From the NCBI GenBank assembly GCA_002781745.1, contig PFFW01000043.1:1-32551 (forward strand): 32,551 nt of DNA. Reading direction: 5' to 3'. Below, in pieces: positions 15,897 through 23,833 of this stretch. Below the pieces are notes generated by a model, which was not told the origin of the DNA, did no database searches, and saw only the letters and a list, made by a program, of their open reading frames with translations. Each line of letters opens with the position of its first letter. Position 1 is the first letter of the stretch. Source of the DNA: Rhodospirillales bacterium CG15_BIG_FIL_POST_REV_8_21_14_020_66_15. Its GTDB lineage: Bacteria > Pseudomonadota > Alphaproteobacteria > Rhodospirillales > Casp-alpha2. Both the position numbers and the translations under genes were made by a program.

Positions 15897-16616
15897 ATGA
15901 GACCATCGCGCCGCGCCGCCGACCAGTTGCGCGACATCGTGCTGGAACCGGGCTACGCCAAGTACGCCGAGGGATCGTGCATGGCGCGCTTCGGGGAAAC
16001 CCACGTGCTGTGCGCCGCCACGGTGGAGGAGCGCGTGCCCGGCTGGCTGCGCGACACGGGGCGCGGCTGGGTCACCGCCGAATACGGCATGCTGCCGCGG
16101 GCGACGGCGGAACGCACGGCGCGCGAGGCCGCGCGCGGCGGCCAGTCGGGCCGCACCCAGGAGATCCAGCGCCTGATCGGGCGCTCCTTGCGCGCGGTCA
16201 CCGACCTGAAGGCGCTCGGCGAGATGCAGGTGCGCCTCGACTGCGACGTCATCCAGGCCGACGGCGGCACCCGCACGGCGGCCATCACGGGCGCCTACGT
16301 GGCGCTGCACCTGGCGCTGCAGCGCTGCGTCGACCTGGGGCTGCTCAAGGCCCTGCCGCTGACCGACCAGGTCGCCGCCGTGAGCTGCGGCCTGTACAAG
16401 GACACGGAAGTGCTGGACCTGGACTATGCCGAGGATTCCAACGCCCAGGCCGACGCCAACTTCGTGCTGACGGGGCGCGGCGGCATCGTCGAAATCCAGG
16501 GCACGGCGGAGGAGGCGCCCTTCACCCAGGCGCAGTTCGACGACCTGATGAAGCTGGCCCGCAAGGGGGTGGACGAGCTTTGCGCCGCCCAGCGCCGGGC
16601 GATCGGGCTGGCGTAG
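15897..16616 (+). CDS. rph: Ribonuclease PH
   Basis: Phosphorolytic 3'-5' exoribonuclease that trims tRNA precursors and other RNAs. Its 239 aa is the normal length. Visible motifs: [20 protein letters not shown] at the N-terminus, the Arg-rich loop [19 protein letters not shown], phosphate- and metal-site residues in [20 protein letters not shown], and the conserved VAAVSCGLY. Start is ATG 15897, after GGGGGA. It heads the rph-rdgB-hemW gene run and is divergent from hrcA, a common alphaproteobacterial arrangement. Confidence 0.98.
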   Translation: MRPSRRAADQLRDIVLEPGYAKYAEGSCMARFGETHVLCAATVEERVPGWLRDTGRGWVTAEYGMLPRATAERTAREAARGGQSGRTQEIQRLIGRSLRAVTDLKALGEMQVRLDCDVIQADGGTRTAAITGAYVALHLALQRCVDLGLLKALPLTDQVAAVSCGLYKDTEVLDLDYAEDSNAQADANFVLTGRGGIVEIQGTAEEAPFTQAQFDDLMKLARKGVDELCAAQRRAIGLA

Positions 16617-16621
16617 CCGCC

Positions 16622-17230
16622 ATGGCCAGGGCGTTCACGGAAGACCGTCTGGTCATCGCCACCCACAACCCGGGCAAGCTGCGCGAGATCCGCGACCTTC
16701 TGGAACCCCACGGCGTCGCCGTCGGCTCGGCGGCCGACCTGGGCCTGCCCGAGCCCGAGGAGACCGGCGACAGCTTCCGCGCCAACGCGCTGCTCAAGGC
16801 GCGGGCCGCGGCCGCGGCCTCGGGCCTGCCGGCGCTGGCCGACGATTCGGGCCTGGCGGTGGACGCCCTGGGCGGTGCGCCCGGCATCCATTCGGCGCGC
16901 TGGGCGGGACCCGAGAAGGATTTCACCCGGGCCATGGAGCGGGTGTGGGACCTGGTCCACGAATCCGAAAACCGGCACGCGCATTTCGTCTGCGCCCTGG
17001 CCCTGGCCTGGCCCGGCGGCGATTCCGAGGTATTCGAGGGCCGGGTCGACGGCACCCTCGTGTGGCCGCCGCTCGGCGACAAGGGCTTCGGCTACGATCC
17101 CATGTTCCAGCCCGAGGGCTATTTCATCACCTTCGGCGAGATGGCGCCCAACCAGAAGCACCGCATCAGCCACCGCGCCCATGCCTTCGAACAGCTGGTC
17201 GCCGCCTGCTTCCGGGGGCGGAGACGTTGA
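16622..17230 (+). CDS. rdgB: XTP/dITP pyrophosphatase (RdgB/HAM1)
   Basis: Hydrolyses non-canonical purine nucleotides (XTP, ITP, dITP) to monophosphates and so prevents their incorporation. The protein is 202 aa, normal for the family. Motifs: [17 protein letters not shown] (substrate-binding S/T-x-N-x-x-K), [31 protein letters not shown] and the terminal [11 protein letters not shown]. The start at 16622 is 5 nt after the rph stop, and the end is 10 nt before hemW, so the three form one operon. Confidence 0.97.
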   Translation: MARAFTEDRLVIATHNPGKLREIRDLLEPHGVAVGSAADLGLPEPEETGDSFRANALLKARAAAAASGLPALADDSGLAVDALGGAPGIHSARWAGPEKDFTRAMERVWDLVHESENRHAHFVCALALAWPGGDSEVFEGRVDGTLVWPPLGDKGFGYDPMFQPEGYFITFGEMAPNQKHRISHRAHAFEQLVAACFRGRRR

Positions 17231-17240
17231 CGCCACGGCC

Positions 17241-18428
17241 ATGACCGCGCCCGCCCGCACGGACGACCCCGCCCGGCCCGCCTTCGGCGTCTATGTCCAC
17301 TGGCCGTTCTGCGAATCGAAATGCCCCTATTGCGACTTCAACAGCCACGTCGCCGACGCCGTCGACCAGGACCGCTGGGCCCGCGCCCTGGTGGCGGACC
17401 TGGCGCATTACGCCGCCGACACCCGGGACCGCGTCGTCACCAGCGTGTTCTTCGGCGGCGGCACGCCGTCGCTCATGCGGCCCGCGACCGTGGCGGCGGT
17501 GATCGCCGGCATCCGCCGCCTGTGGCCCTGCGTCGACGGCATGGAGGTCAGCCTGGAGGCCAACCCGTCGAGCGCCGAGGTCGCGGCCTTTCCCGACCTC
17601 AGGGCCGCCGGGGTGACGCGGCTGTCGGTCGGCGTGCAGTCGTTCGACGACGACGCGCTGCGCAACCTGGGGCGCCGCCACGACGCCCAGGCGGCGCGCC
17701 GAGCCCTGGCCGGAGCCCGCGATCATTTTCAAGAATTTTCGTTTGATCTTATTTATGCAAGACCCGGACAAACCGAGGAATCCTGGCGCCGGGAACTGGC
17801 CGAGGCGCTGACCTTCGCCGGGCCGCACCTGTCGTTCTATCAGCTCACCATCGAGCCGGGCACGCCGTTCCACCGGGACGGCGTGACGGCGGCGGACGCG
17901 GACCTGGGGGCGGCCCTGTTCGACGTGACGCAGGAGGTCCTGGGCACCGCCGGGCTGCCCGCCTACGAGATTTCCAACCACGCGCGGCCGGGCCATGAAT
18001 GCCGCCACAACCTGAACATCTGGCGCGGCTGGGACTACGTCGGCGTCGGCCCCGGGGCGCACGGGCGGCTGGCGCTGGACGACGGCGCGGGCGGGCGGCG
18101 GGACTGGGGCAGCCACCAGATCCACAATCCCGACCGCTGGCTGGCGCTGGTCGAGGAACGGGGTCACGGCACCGCCAAGCGCCGCGCGCTGGACGACGGC
18201 GGCCGCGCCGAGGAGCGCGTCATCATGGGTCTGCGCCTGGCCGAGGGCATCGACCGCGCGCGCTTCCGCGCCCAGACCGGGCGCGACGTGCTGACGCTGA
18301 TCGACCCGTCGAAGCTCGCCTATGCCGTCGGCGCCGGCTACGTGGCGCTGGACCGGACGACGTTGCGCGCCACCGCCGAGGGCCGGCTGCGGCTCAACAG
18401 TCTGCTGGCGTCGCTGCTGGCGTCGTGA
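17241..18428 (+). CDS. hemW: Heme chaperone HemW (radical SAM, HemN-like)
   Basis: A 395-aa radical SAM protein that binds and transfers heme; it was formerly annotated as oxygen-independent coproporphyrinogen oxidase. The cluster motif is CESKCPYCDF, with Phe rather than Cys after CxD, which is the HemW and not the HemN pattern. Also present: FFGGGTPSL, VSLEANPSS, LSVGVQSF, HNLNIWRGWDYVGVGPGAHG. Start is ATG 17241. Oddity: codons 161-174 (DHFQEFSFDLIYAR, 17721-17762) use AT-ending codons almost throughout, and 17721-17760 has only 10 G/C in 40 bases in an otherwise GC-rich gene, while the protein stays conserved. Confidence 0.96.
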   Translation: MTAPARTDDPARPAFGVYVHWPFCESKCPYCDFNSHVADAVDQDRWARALVADLAHYAADTRDRVVTSVFFGGGTPSLMRPATVAAVIAGIRRLWPCVDGMEVSLEANPSSAEVAAFPDLRAAGVTRLSVGVQSFDDDALRNLGRRHDAQAARRALAGARDHFQEFSFDLIYARPGQTEESWRRELAEALTFAGPHLSFYQLTIEPGTPFHRDGVTAADADLGAALFDVTQEVLGTAGLPAYEISNHARPGHECRHNLNIWRGWDYVGVGPGAHGRLALDDGAGGRRDWGSHQIHNPDRWLALVEERGHGTAKRRALDDGGRAEERVIMGLRLAEGIDRARFRAQTGRDVLTLIDPSKLAYAVGAGYVALDRTTLRATAEGRLRLNSLLASLLAS

Positions 18429-18440
18429 CGGCGGCGCCGG

Positions 18441-18475
18441 GTCCGGCGGCCGGAGTCTGCCGTCAGCCGCCGGAC
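18441..18475. repeat. Hairpin between convergent hemW and vapC
   Basis: GTCCGGCGGC (18441-18450) and GCCGCCGGAC (18466-18475) are perfect 10-bp inverted arms around a 15-nt loop. It starts 13 nt after the hemW stop, and the right arm lies within the last codons of vapC. It probably stops or shields transcripts from both sides. No T-run is present. Confidence 0.5.
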
Positions 18476-18870
18476 GCCCAGTTGCGGACGTCCAGGCCGG
18501 GCACACGGGTGAATTCACGCGTGTTGTTGGTGACGACGGCGAGCCCGCGCGACCGGGCGTGGCCGGCGATCTGAAGGTCATAGGCCCCGATGGGGGATCC
18601 GGCGGCAACCAGGCCGGCCCTTATTTCCGCCGCATGGACGGCTGCCGCGAGATCGAAGTCCAGAACCTCGAGACGGCCGAGGAACCCCTCCAGGACCTCC
18701 CTGTTGCGCCGGCGCTCGGCCGAGCGCTCCACGCCGTACGACAGCTCGAAGACGGTCACCGTGGAGACGGCCATGGCGCCCCGGTGGTCCGCGAACGTCT
18801 CGCGCAGGCCGGCGGGGCGGTCCTTCATGGCGTAGATGCAGATGTCCGTGTCGAGCAGATAGCGCAGCAT
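18463..18870 (-). CDS. vapC: VapC-type PIN-domain ribonuclease toxin
   Basis: Toxin of a type II toxin-antitoxin pair; VapC enzymes cleave tRNA or rRNA when the antitoxin is lost. The protein is 135 aa, typical for the family. PIN-domain acidic residues are present: Asp in MLRYLLDTDICIY, Glu in VFELSYGVE, Asp in IGAYDLQIAGHA, and the C-terminal TNNTREFTRVPGL segment. The start ATG at 18870 is separated by one base from the stop of the antitoxin gene, so the two are translationally coupled. It converges with hemW. All catalytic residues look intact. Confidence 0.95.
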   Translation of the reverse strand: MLRYLLDTDICIYAMKDRPAGLRETFADHRGAMAVSTVTVFELSYGVERSAERRRNREVLEGFLGRLEVLDFDLAAAVHAAEIRAGLVAAGSPIGAYDLQIAGHARSRGLAVVTNNTREFTRVPGLDVRNWASGG

Positions 18871-18871
18871 C

Positions 18872-19102
18872 CTACAGCGGCTCGCGCTCCTGCGCGGGCG
18901 GCTGGTCGCGCGGCGCCATGAAATCCTCGGACGCCGCCGGGCCGTCGAAGAACGTTTCCCAGGAGGCGTCGACGGGAACGATCAGCCGGCCGGCGCCGAC
19001 CTTGATCACCTCGACGCGCTTCACCGTCTCCGGCAGCGCCACGTCCTTGGGCAGGCGCACGGCCTGACTGCGGTTGTTCCTGAACACGGATGCCTCGGTC
19101 AT
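18872..19102 (-). CDS. vapB: VapB-type antitoxin (AbrB/SpoVT-like)
   Basis: The 76-aa antitoxin of the adjacent VapC. The N-terminal AbrB-like DNA-binding part reads EASVFRNNRSQAVRLPKDVA and ETVKRVEVIKVGAGRLIVPV, typical of VapB proteins that repress their own operon. The C-terminal part (FDGPAASEDFMAPRDQ) would wrap the toxin active site. Start is ATG 19102, with GGAGCGCGCC upstream; the stop TAG at 18872 lies one base before the toxin ATG. The pair sits alone between hemW and the LpoA-like gene, consistent with an acquired module. Confidence 0.93.
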   Translation of the reverse strand: MTEASVFRNNRSQAVRLPKDVALPETVKRVEVIKVGAGRLIVPVDASWETFFDGPAASEDFMAPRDQPPAQEREPL

Positions 19103-19284
19103 GGCGCGCTCCTGCCGTCCATCCTGACGGGATGGACGAATCCTACGGCCGGCCCTGGGATATGTCAATGGGATATGCCCGGTCTCGGTGCGTAACCCGC
19201 GGCCGAGGGGCCGCTCCGGCTTCGCGCAGGCGGGCAAAAGCAGGAATCCATGCTCCTCATCTCCCGCTCTCCCCGCCTCTTTGG

Positions 19285-19315
19285 CTCTGTGGTTCAAAAA
19301 GGGGAAACCACAGAG
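19285..19315. repeat. Hairpin repeat with AACCACAGAG arms
   Basis: CTCTGTGGTT (19285-19294) and AACCACAGAG (19306-19315) form a perfect 10-bp stem with an 11-nt loop; flanking GCCTC and GAGGC-like bases extend the similarity. It resembles the CTCTGTGGTT-type dispersed repeats seen in many bacterial intergenic regions. It lies downstream of the LpoA-like gene and upstream of vapB. It has no T-run, so it is a weak terminator candidate. Confidence 0.5.
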
Positions 19316-19359
19316 GCGGCGAGGAAGGATAACGGGCGGGGCCTCCCGAAAGAGGATGG

Positions 19360-20784
19360 CTAATTGGTGACCGCCTGGAAGGTGGCCGGCGCCCTGTCGA
19401 TGACGACGGCGTCGCGCTGGCGCACCTGGAGGACGGCGAGGCCGCGTTCCGAGGTGCCGTCGGGCAGGAAGCGGAAGATGCCGTCGCGCCCGGCGAAACC
19501 GTTGGGATTGGCGATCAATTGCGCCGTGAAGCGATCGGGCCCCGGCAACTGGGCCAGCACCGCGGCCAGGGCCGCCGCATCGTAGGCGATGGTGGCGAGC
19601 CGCGGCGGCGCCTCGCCGTAGACGTCCTGGTAGTCCTTTTCGAAGCCGGCGCGGGCCTTGGGCGGCGGCGCCGCGTACCAGCCGCCGACCAGGGCCGGCT
19701 CGGCGCCGATGCCCGGCTCGTCCCACTGCCCGGTGCCCAGCATGCGCACCTTGTTGGGGTCGATGTCGTAGAACGGCAGAAGCGCCGCGATGGCCTGCAG
19801 GCGCTTGCCGCCGTCGGCGACCAAGAGCGCGTCGTAGGGCAGGTCGCCCAGGGTCTGCAGGGTCTCGAGCCGCGCCAAGGCCGACTTGGACACCTCGTCC
19901 TCCCTGCCTTCCAGCTCCTTCTTCTGGGCCAGCAGGGTCTGGCGGCGGAATTCGTAGTCGGCCATGTCGCGCACCACGGCGGAGAAGTCCTCGGCCTCCG
20001 GGTTGTAGACCTCGAGGCGCGCGATCTCACCCCCGGCGCGGCCGACGGCGGCCTTGAAGGCCTCCAGCACCGTGCGGCCGTAGGGGTTGTCGGGGGCCAT
20101 CGCGGCGAACCGGGCGACGCCCCGTTCGCGGGCGAAGGCGATGACCCGGTCGACCTGGGCGCGCGGCAGGAAGCCGAGCGTATAGACGCCGTCGCCGGCC
20201 ACCGAGCGGTCCGAGGAGAAGGCGATCACCGGCACCCCCGCCTGGCGCGCGACCGAGGCCGCGCCGCGCACGTTGGCGGCGAGCAGCGGCCCCAGGATCA
20301 GGCGCGCGCCGTCGCCGATGGCGAGCTGCGCCGCCTCGGCCGCGCCCTCGGGCGTGCCGCGGGTGTCGTGGGTCAAAAGCCTGAACTTGTCGTCGGCGAA
20401 GGAGAACAGCGCCATCTGCGCCGCGTTGAGAAGCGCCTGGCCGACCCCCGCGTTGGCCCCCGAAAGCGGCAGCAGAAGCGCGACGCGGACGCTGCCGTCG
20501 TCGGGCGCGGTGATCGTGGTGGTCGGCGGTTGGGTCTCCGCCTGGGGGCCGACCAGCGGGCGCAGGCCCGGCGGCGCCGGGCGCGGCACCGGGGTCACCG
20601 CGTAGGTCGGCGGCGGCGGCGTGCGCGGGCCCGAGACGACGGGGCGGGGCGGCTGCTCGGACCCGGACTTGCCGCCTTGAATAAAGCCGCCGAATGGCGA
20701 AGATTGACAGGCGCCCAGCAGGGGCAGCAGGGCCAGGGCGACAACGCCGAGGGCGGTTGCCGGGCGCGAAAGGGCGTTGTGCAT
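19360..20784 (-). CDS. LpoA-like penicillin-binding protein activator lipoprotein
   Basis: A periplasmic-binding-fold lipoprotein. In the family, LpoA activates the peptidoglycan synthase PBP1A from the outer membrane; alphaproteobacterial members are annotated by similarity. From ATG 20784 (474 aa): signal peptide MHNALSRPATALGVVALALL and lipobox LLGAC with Cys near residue 25, a Pro-rich linker (about 40-95), then a leucine-binding-like domain beginning VRVALLLPLSGANAGVG, with RLILGPLLAANVRG, VPVIAFSSDRSVAG and GVYTLGFLPRAQ. An upstream ATG at 20799 is possible. It diverges from rsmI with only 2 nt between the start codons. Confidence 0.88.
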   Translation of the reverse strand: MHNALSRPATALGVVALALLPLLGACQSSPFGGFIQGGKSGSEQPPRPVVSGPRTPPPPTYAVTPVPRPAPPGLRPLVGPQAETQPPTTTITAPDDGSVRVALLLPLSGANAGVGQALLNAAQMALFSFADDKFRLLTHDTRGTPEGAAEAAQLAIGDGARLILGPLLAANVRGAASVARQAGVPVIAFSSDRSVAGDGVYTLGFLPRAQVDRVIAFARERGVARFAAMAPDNPYGRTVLEAFKAAVGRAGGEIARLEVYNPEAEDFSAVVRDMADYEFRRQTLLAQKKELEGREDEVSKSALARLETLQTLGDLPYDALLVADGGKRLQAIAALLPFYDIDPNKVRMLGTGQWDEPGIGAEPALVGGWYAAPPPKARAGFEKDYQDVYGEAPPRLATIAYDAAALAAVLAQLPGPDRFTAQLIANPNGFAGRDGIFRFLPDGTSERGLAVLQVRQRDAVVIDRAPATFQAVTN

Positions 20785-20786
20785 AA

Positions 20787-21698
20787 ATGACCTGTCCATC
20801 CGTTGATCCGCCGGAACCTGTAGCCGAGAGCCCCCGGGCGCCGGACGGCGTCCCGCTTGAGGCCGCACTTTATCTGGTCTCCACACCCATCGGCAACGCC
20901 GGAGACATCGGCGCGCGGGCGCGCGACGTGCTGGCGCGGGCCGATCTCATCGCCTGCGAGGACACGCGGGTCACGGGCAGGCTGCTGTCCATCCTGGGCC
21001 TGCGGCGCGGCCACGGCGGGCGCCTTCTGGCGTACAACGACCACAACGCGGCGCGCCGCCGGCCGCGCATCAGGGAACACATCAAAAGCGGCGGAAGCGT
21101 GGCGCTGGTGTCCGACGCGGGCACGCCGCTGGTGTCCGATCCCGGCTACAAGCTGGTCGCGGACTGCATCGACGAGGGCCTTGCCGTGACCGCCGTGCCC
21201 GGCCCCTCCGCTCCGCTGACGGCGCTGGTCCTGTCGGGTCTGCCGACGGACCGCTTCTTCTTTCAGGGCTTCCTGCCCGCCAAGGGGGCCGCCCGGCGCA
21301 CCGCCCTTGCCGGGATCGCCGCCGTGCCGGCGACCCTGGTGTTCATGGAATCGGCGCCGCGCCTGGCGGCGTCGCTGGCCGACATGGCCCGGGTCCTGGG
21401 CCCGCGCCCGGCCGCCGTGGCGCGCGAGCTGACCAAGAAGTTCGAGGAGGTGCGGCGCGGCACCCTGGACGAGCTGGCCGCCCATTACGCCGACGCGGGC
21501 CCGCCCAGGGGCGAGATCTGCGTCGTCGTCGGCCCGCCCGCCGCGGACGCGGCGCCGGCCGGGGCGGACCTGGACGCGCTGCTGACCGAGGCGCTGGCCC
21601 GCGCGTCGCTGAAGGATGCGGCGGCCGAGGTCGCGGCGAAGACCGGCCTGGCGCGCAAGGCGGTCTACGCCCGCGCCCTGGAACTCAAGGCGGGATGA
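20787..21698 (+). CDS. rsmI: 16S rRNA (cytidine1402-2'-O)-methyltransferase RsmI
   Basis: SAM-dependent enzyme that methylates the ribose of C1402 in the decoding centre. It is 303 aa. Signatures: LYLVSTPIGNAGDIGARA near residue 28, LIACEDTRVTGRLL, VALVSDAGTPLVSDPGYKLV and VPGPSAPLTALVLSGLPTD, followed by FFFQGFLPAKGAARR. The annotated start ATG 20787 gives a 25-residue Pro-rich leader before the fold; a later start is possible. It is divergent from the LpoA-like gene, and its stop overlaps the yraN start in ATGA (21695-21698). Confidence 0.97.
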   Translation: MTCPSVDPPEPVAESPRAPDGVPLEAALYLVSTPIGNAGDIGARARDVLARADLIACEDTRVTGRLLSILGLRRGHGGRLLAYNDHNAARRRPRIREHIKSGGSVALVSDAGTPLVSDPGYKLVADCIDEGLAVTAVPGPSAPLTALVLSGLPTDRFFFQGFLPAKGAARRTALAGIAAVPATLVFMESAPRLAASLADMARVLGPRPAAVARELTKKFEEVRRGTLDELAAHYADAGPPRGEICVVVGPPAADAAPAGADLDALLTEALARASLKDAAAEVAAKTGLARKAVYARALELKAG

Positions 21699-22087
21699 CG
21701 CCGCCCGCCCCGGCGCCGGCCCGCCGCGACCGGCGGCGCGCCGAGACCCGCGGCCGCGGGGCCGAGGCCCTGGCCGCCCTGCTGCTGATCCTCAAGGGCC
21801 ACCGCATCCTGGCCCGCCGCGCCCGCACGCCGGTGGGCGAGATCGACCTGATCGCCCGCAAGGGACCGACCCTGATATTCGCGGAGGTCAAGGCGCGGGC
21901 GACCCTGGACGCCGGCGCGCAAGCCCTGGTCCCCCGCCAGCGGCAACGCATCGCCCGCGCCGCCGAGGCCTTCGTGCGCGCGCGGCCCGGCCTGGCCGGG
22001 CTGGACTGGCGATTCGACCTGATCGTGGTCGCCGGGGGCTGGCGGCTCCGGCATCTGAAGGATGTCTGGCGGCCCGGCCTGGGCTGA
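21695..22087 (+). CDS. yraN: YraN/UPF0102 family endonuclease-like protein
   Basis: A 130-aa protein of the UPF0102 family, which has a restriction-endonuclease-like fold and is often found next to rsmI; its cellular role is unsettled. Visible: RGRGAEALAALLLILKGHRI, then GEIDLIARKGPTLIFAEVKA, which carries the Asp and Glu-x-Lys active-site pattern, and WRFDLIVVAG near the end. Start ATG 21695 overlaps the rsmI stop by four bases, indicating translational coupling. Confidence 0.93.
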   Translation: MTPPAPAPARRDRRRAETRGRGAEALAALLLILKGHRILARRARTPVGEIDLIARKGPTLIFAEVKARATLDAGAQALVPRQRQRIARAAEAFVRARPGLAGLDWRFDLIVVAGGWRLRHLKDVWRPGLG

Positions 22088-22229
22088 GCGGGCCGCCATG
22101 AAAACCGCAAAATCCGCCCTATCCTGGACCTCCGCGATGCGAACCCCATGCGGGGGTTTGTCGGCGCCGCCCGCCCGCATTACAATGACGGACGACCGGG
22201 GAGCGCCAACCGGAGGAGATTGGAAACCC

Positions 22230-22913
22230 ATGGCCGAAACCGCTTTGCCACCCCGCGCCCGCCGGATTCGCGCGGGCCTGATTCACGCGGGCCCGATTCA
22301 CGCGGTCCTTGTGGCCGCCTTCCTGGCCGCCGCCGGCGGACTCGCCGGTTGCGTCGAGGCCGCCGTCGGCGCCGGCGCCACGGTCGGCGTCGCCGCCATG
22401 GACGACCGCGGCGTCGGGGGCGTGGCCCGCGACGCGGGGCTGGCGACCCGCGTGCGCGGCAAGTGGCTGAACTACGACCTGGAGACGGGCGACACGCTGG
22501 CCGTCGACGGCAGCGTCAAGGTCTACAACCGGCGCGCCATGCTGACCGGCACCGTGAAGTCCGAACAGATCCGCGCCACCGCCGTGCGCCTGACCTGGGA
22601 GGTCGAGGGCATCGACGAGGTCATCAACGAACTGGCCGTCGGCGACACCTCGGCGGCCGATTCGGCGATCGACAGCTGGATCTCGGCCCAACTCACGACC
22701 AAGCTGACCGTCGACAAGGACGTGCATGCCGTCAACTACATCGTCAAGACGGAAAGCGCCGTGGTCTACCTGATCGGCGCGGCGCAAAACCAGGCGGAAC
22801 TCGACCGCGTGCTGGGCCACGCGCGATCGGTGGCGCGCGTGCGCGACGTCGTCAGCCATATCCGCGTCAAGCCGGCCGGCACGCCCGAGGAGCCCAAGAA
22901 GGCGTCGCGATGA
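22230..22913 (+). CDS. BON-domain lipoprotein
   Basis: A 227-aa outer-membrane or periplasmic lipoprotein related to OsmY/DolP-type BON proteins, which bind phospholipids and support envelope integrity. Long N-terminal signal with lipobox LAGC (Cys near 48), then a Gly-rich spacer and two BON domains, about 65-140 (VKVYNRRAMLTGTVKS, AVRLTWEVEGIDEVINEL) and about 145-220 (AVVYLIGAAQNQAELDRVL, ARSVARVRDVVSHIRV). Start is ATG 22230 with CGGAGGAGA upstream. The signal peptide contains three tandem 15-bp repeats (22265-22309). It overlaps the next gene in ATGA. Confidence 0.92.
   Translation: MAETALPPRARRIRAGLIHAGPIHAVLVAAFLAAAGGLAGCVEAAVGAGATVGVAAMDDRGVGGVARDAGLATRVRGKWLNYDLETGDTLAVDGSVKVYNRRAMLTGTVKSEQIRATAVRLTWEVEGIDEVINELAVGDTSAADSAIDSWISAQLTTKLTVDKDVHAVNYIVKTESAVVYLIGAAQNQAELDRVLGHARSVARVRDVVSHIRVKPAGTPEEPKKASR
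22265..22309 (+). repeat. Three tandem 15-bp repeats inside the signal peptide of the BON lipoprotein
   Basis: Copies: GATTCGCGCGGGCCT (22265-22279), GATTCACGCGGGCCC (22280-22294) and GATTCACGCGGTCCT (22295-22309). Each adds five residues (Ile-His-Ala-Gly-Leu/Pro type) without changing frame, so copy number can vary without destroying the protein. Confidence 0.8.
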
Positions 22914-23761
22914 CCGCCGACCGGACGAACGGCATGGCGGACGGTATCCGCCGCACCCTGGAGACCATCGGCCGCACCGCCGACGAGGACTTTCCCCTGG
23001 CCGGGGCGGCCCTCGCCCTGGCCGCGGCGCGCCAGCCGGGCCTGAACACGGGGCCCTACGAGCGCCATCTGGCGCGCCTGGCCGACGACGTCGCCGATCA
23101 TGCCGGCCCGGGCGAGCCGCCGCTCGCCCTCAAGCACGAGGCGCTGGTCCAGGTGCTCGACCGGCGCTACGGCTACGGCGGCAACGAAAGCGTGTTCGAG
23201 GACCTGGACGCCGCCAACCTGGCGCGCGTCATCGACACCCGGCGCGGCCTGCCGGTGGCGCTCGGCATCGTCTACATGGAGGTCTGCCGGCGGCTCGGCT
23301 GGGCCATGGCCGGCCTGGACTTTCCCGGCCGGTTCCTGGTCCGCCTGGAGGACGCGGGCGGACGCATGATCCTCGACCTGTTCGAGGGCGGGCGCGAACT
23401 GAGCCCGCCGGACCTGCGCGGCATGCTGAAGACCGTGGCGGGCGCCAAGGCCGAACTGCGTCCCCGCTTCCTCACGGAAATGACCGCCCGCCAGGTGGTC
23501 CTGCGCCTGGAGGACAACATCCGCGTGCGCCAGATGCAGAAGGGTGACCTGGCCGCCGCCGCCGACACCATCGACCTCATGCTGCTGATCGCGCCCGGCG
23601 CCGGGCACCTGTGGCGCGAGGCCGGGATCGTCAACGCGCGCCTGGAGCGCATCGCCAGCGCGGTCGAGGCGCTCGAGGAGTATCTCCGGTTCGGCCCCGG
23701 CGGGGAAAACGGCTACGAAGCGTCGTTGCTGTTGCAGGAATTGCGGGCGAAGCTAAATTAG
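22910..23761 (+). CDS. SirB1 family protein (transglutaminase-like, TPR)
   Basis: A 283-aa protein of the SirB1 family: a transglutaminase-like core followed by a tetratricopeptide-like helical tail; biochemical role unknown. Visible: EALVQVLDRRYGYGGNES, NLARVIDTRRGLPVALGIVY and MEVCRRLGWAMAGLDFPGRF with the conserved Cys, then the ILDLFEGGREL region. The C-terminal helices include RQMQKGDLAAAADTIDLML and ALEEYLRFGPGGENGYEA. Start ATG 22910 overlaps the BON gene stop (ATGA), so the two are translationally coupled. Confidence 0.92.
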   Translation: MTADRTNGMADGIRRTLETIGRTADEDFPLAGAALALAAARQPGLNTGPYERHLARLADDVADHAGPGEPPLALKHEALVQVLDRRYGYGGNESVFEDLDAANLARVIDTRRGLPVALGIVYMEVCRRLGWAMAGLDFPGRFLVRLEDAGGRMILDLFEGGRELSPPDLRGMLKTVAGAKAELRPRFLTEMTARQVVLRLEDNIRVRQMQKGDLAAAADTIDLMLLIAPGAGHLWREAGIVNARLERIASAVEALEEYLRFGPGGENGYEASLLLQELRAKLN

Positions 23762-23833
23762 GCCGTCCCGGGAACCGGCCGCCCCCTGCCCCGTCTCCGT
23801 CATCTCCACCGGCCGATCGAAAAGGATTCCTCC

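Noticed and set aside
19285-19315. Rho-independent terminator downstream of the LpoA-like gene
   Set aside because: The stem is good but no T-run follows on the minus strand; annotated as a repeat instead.
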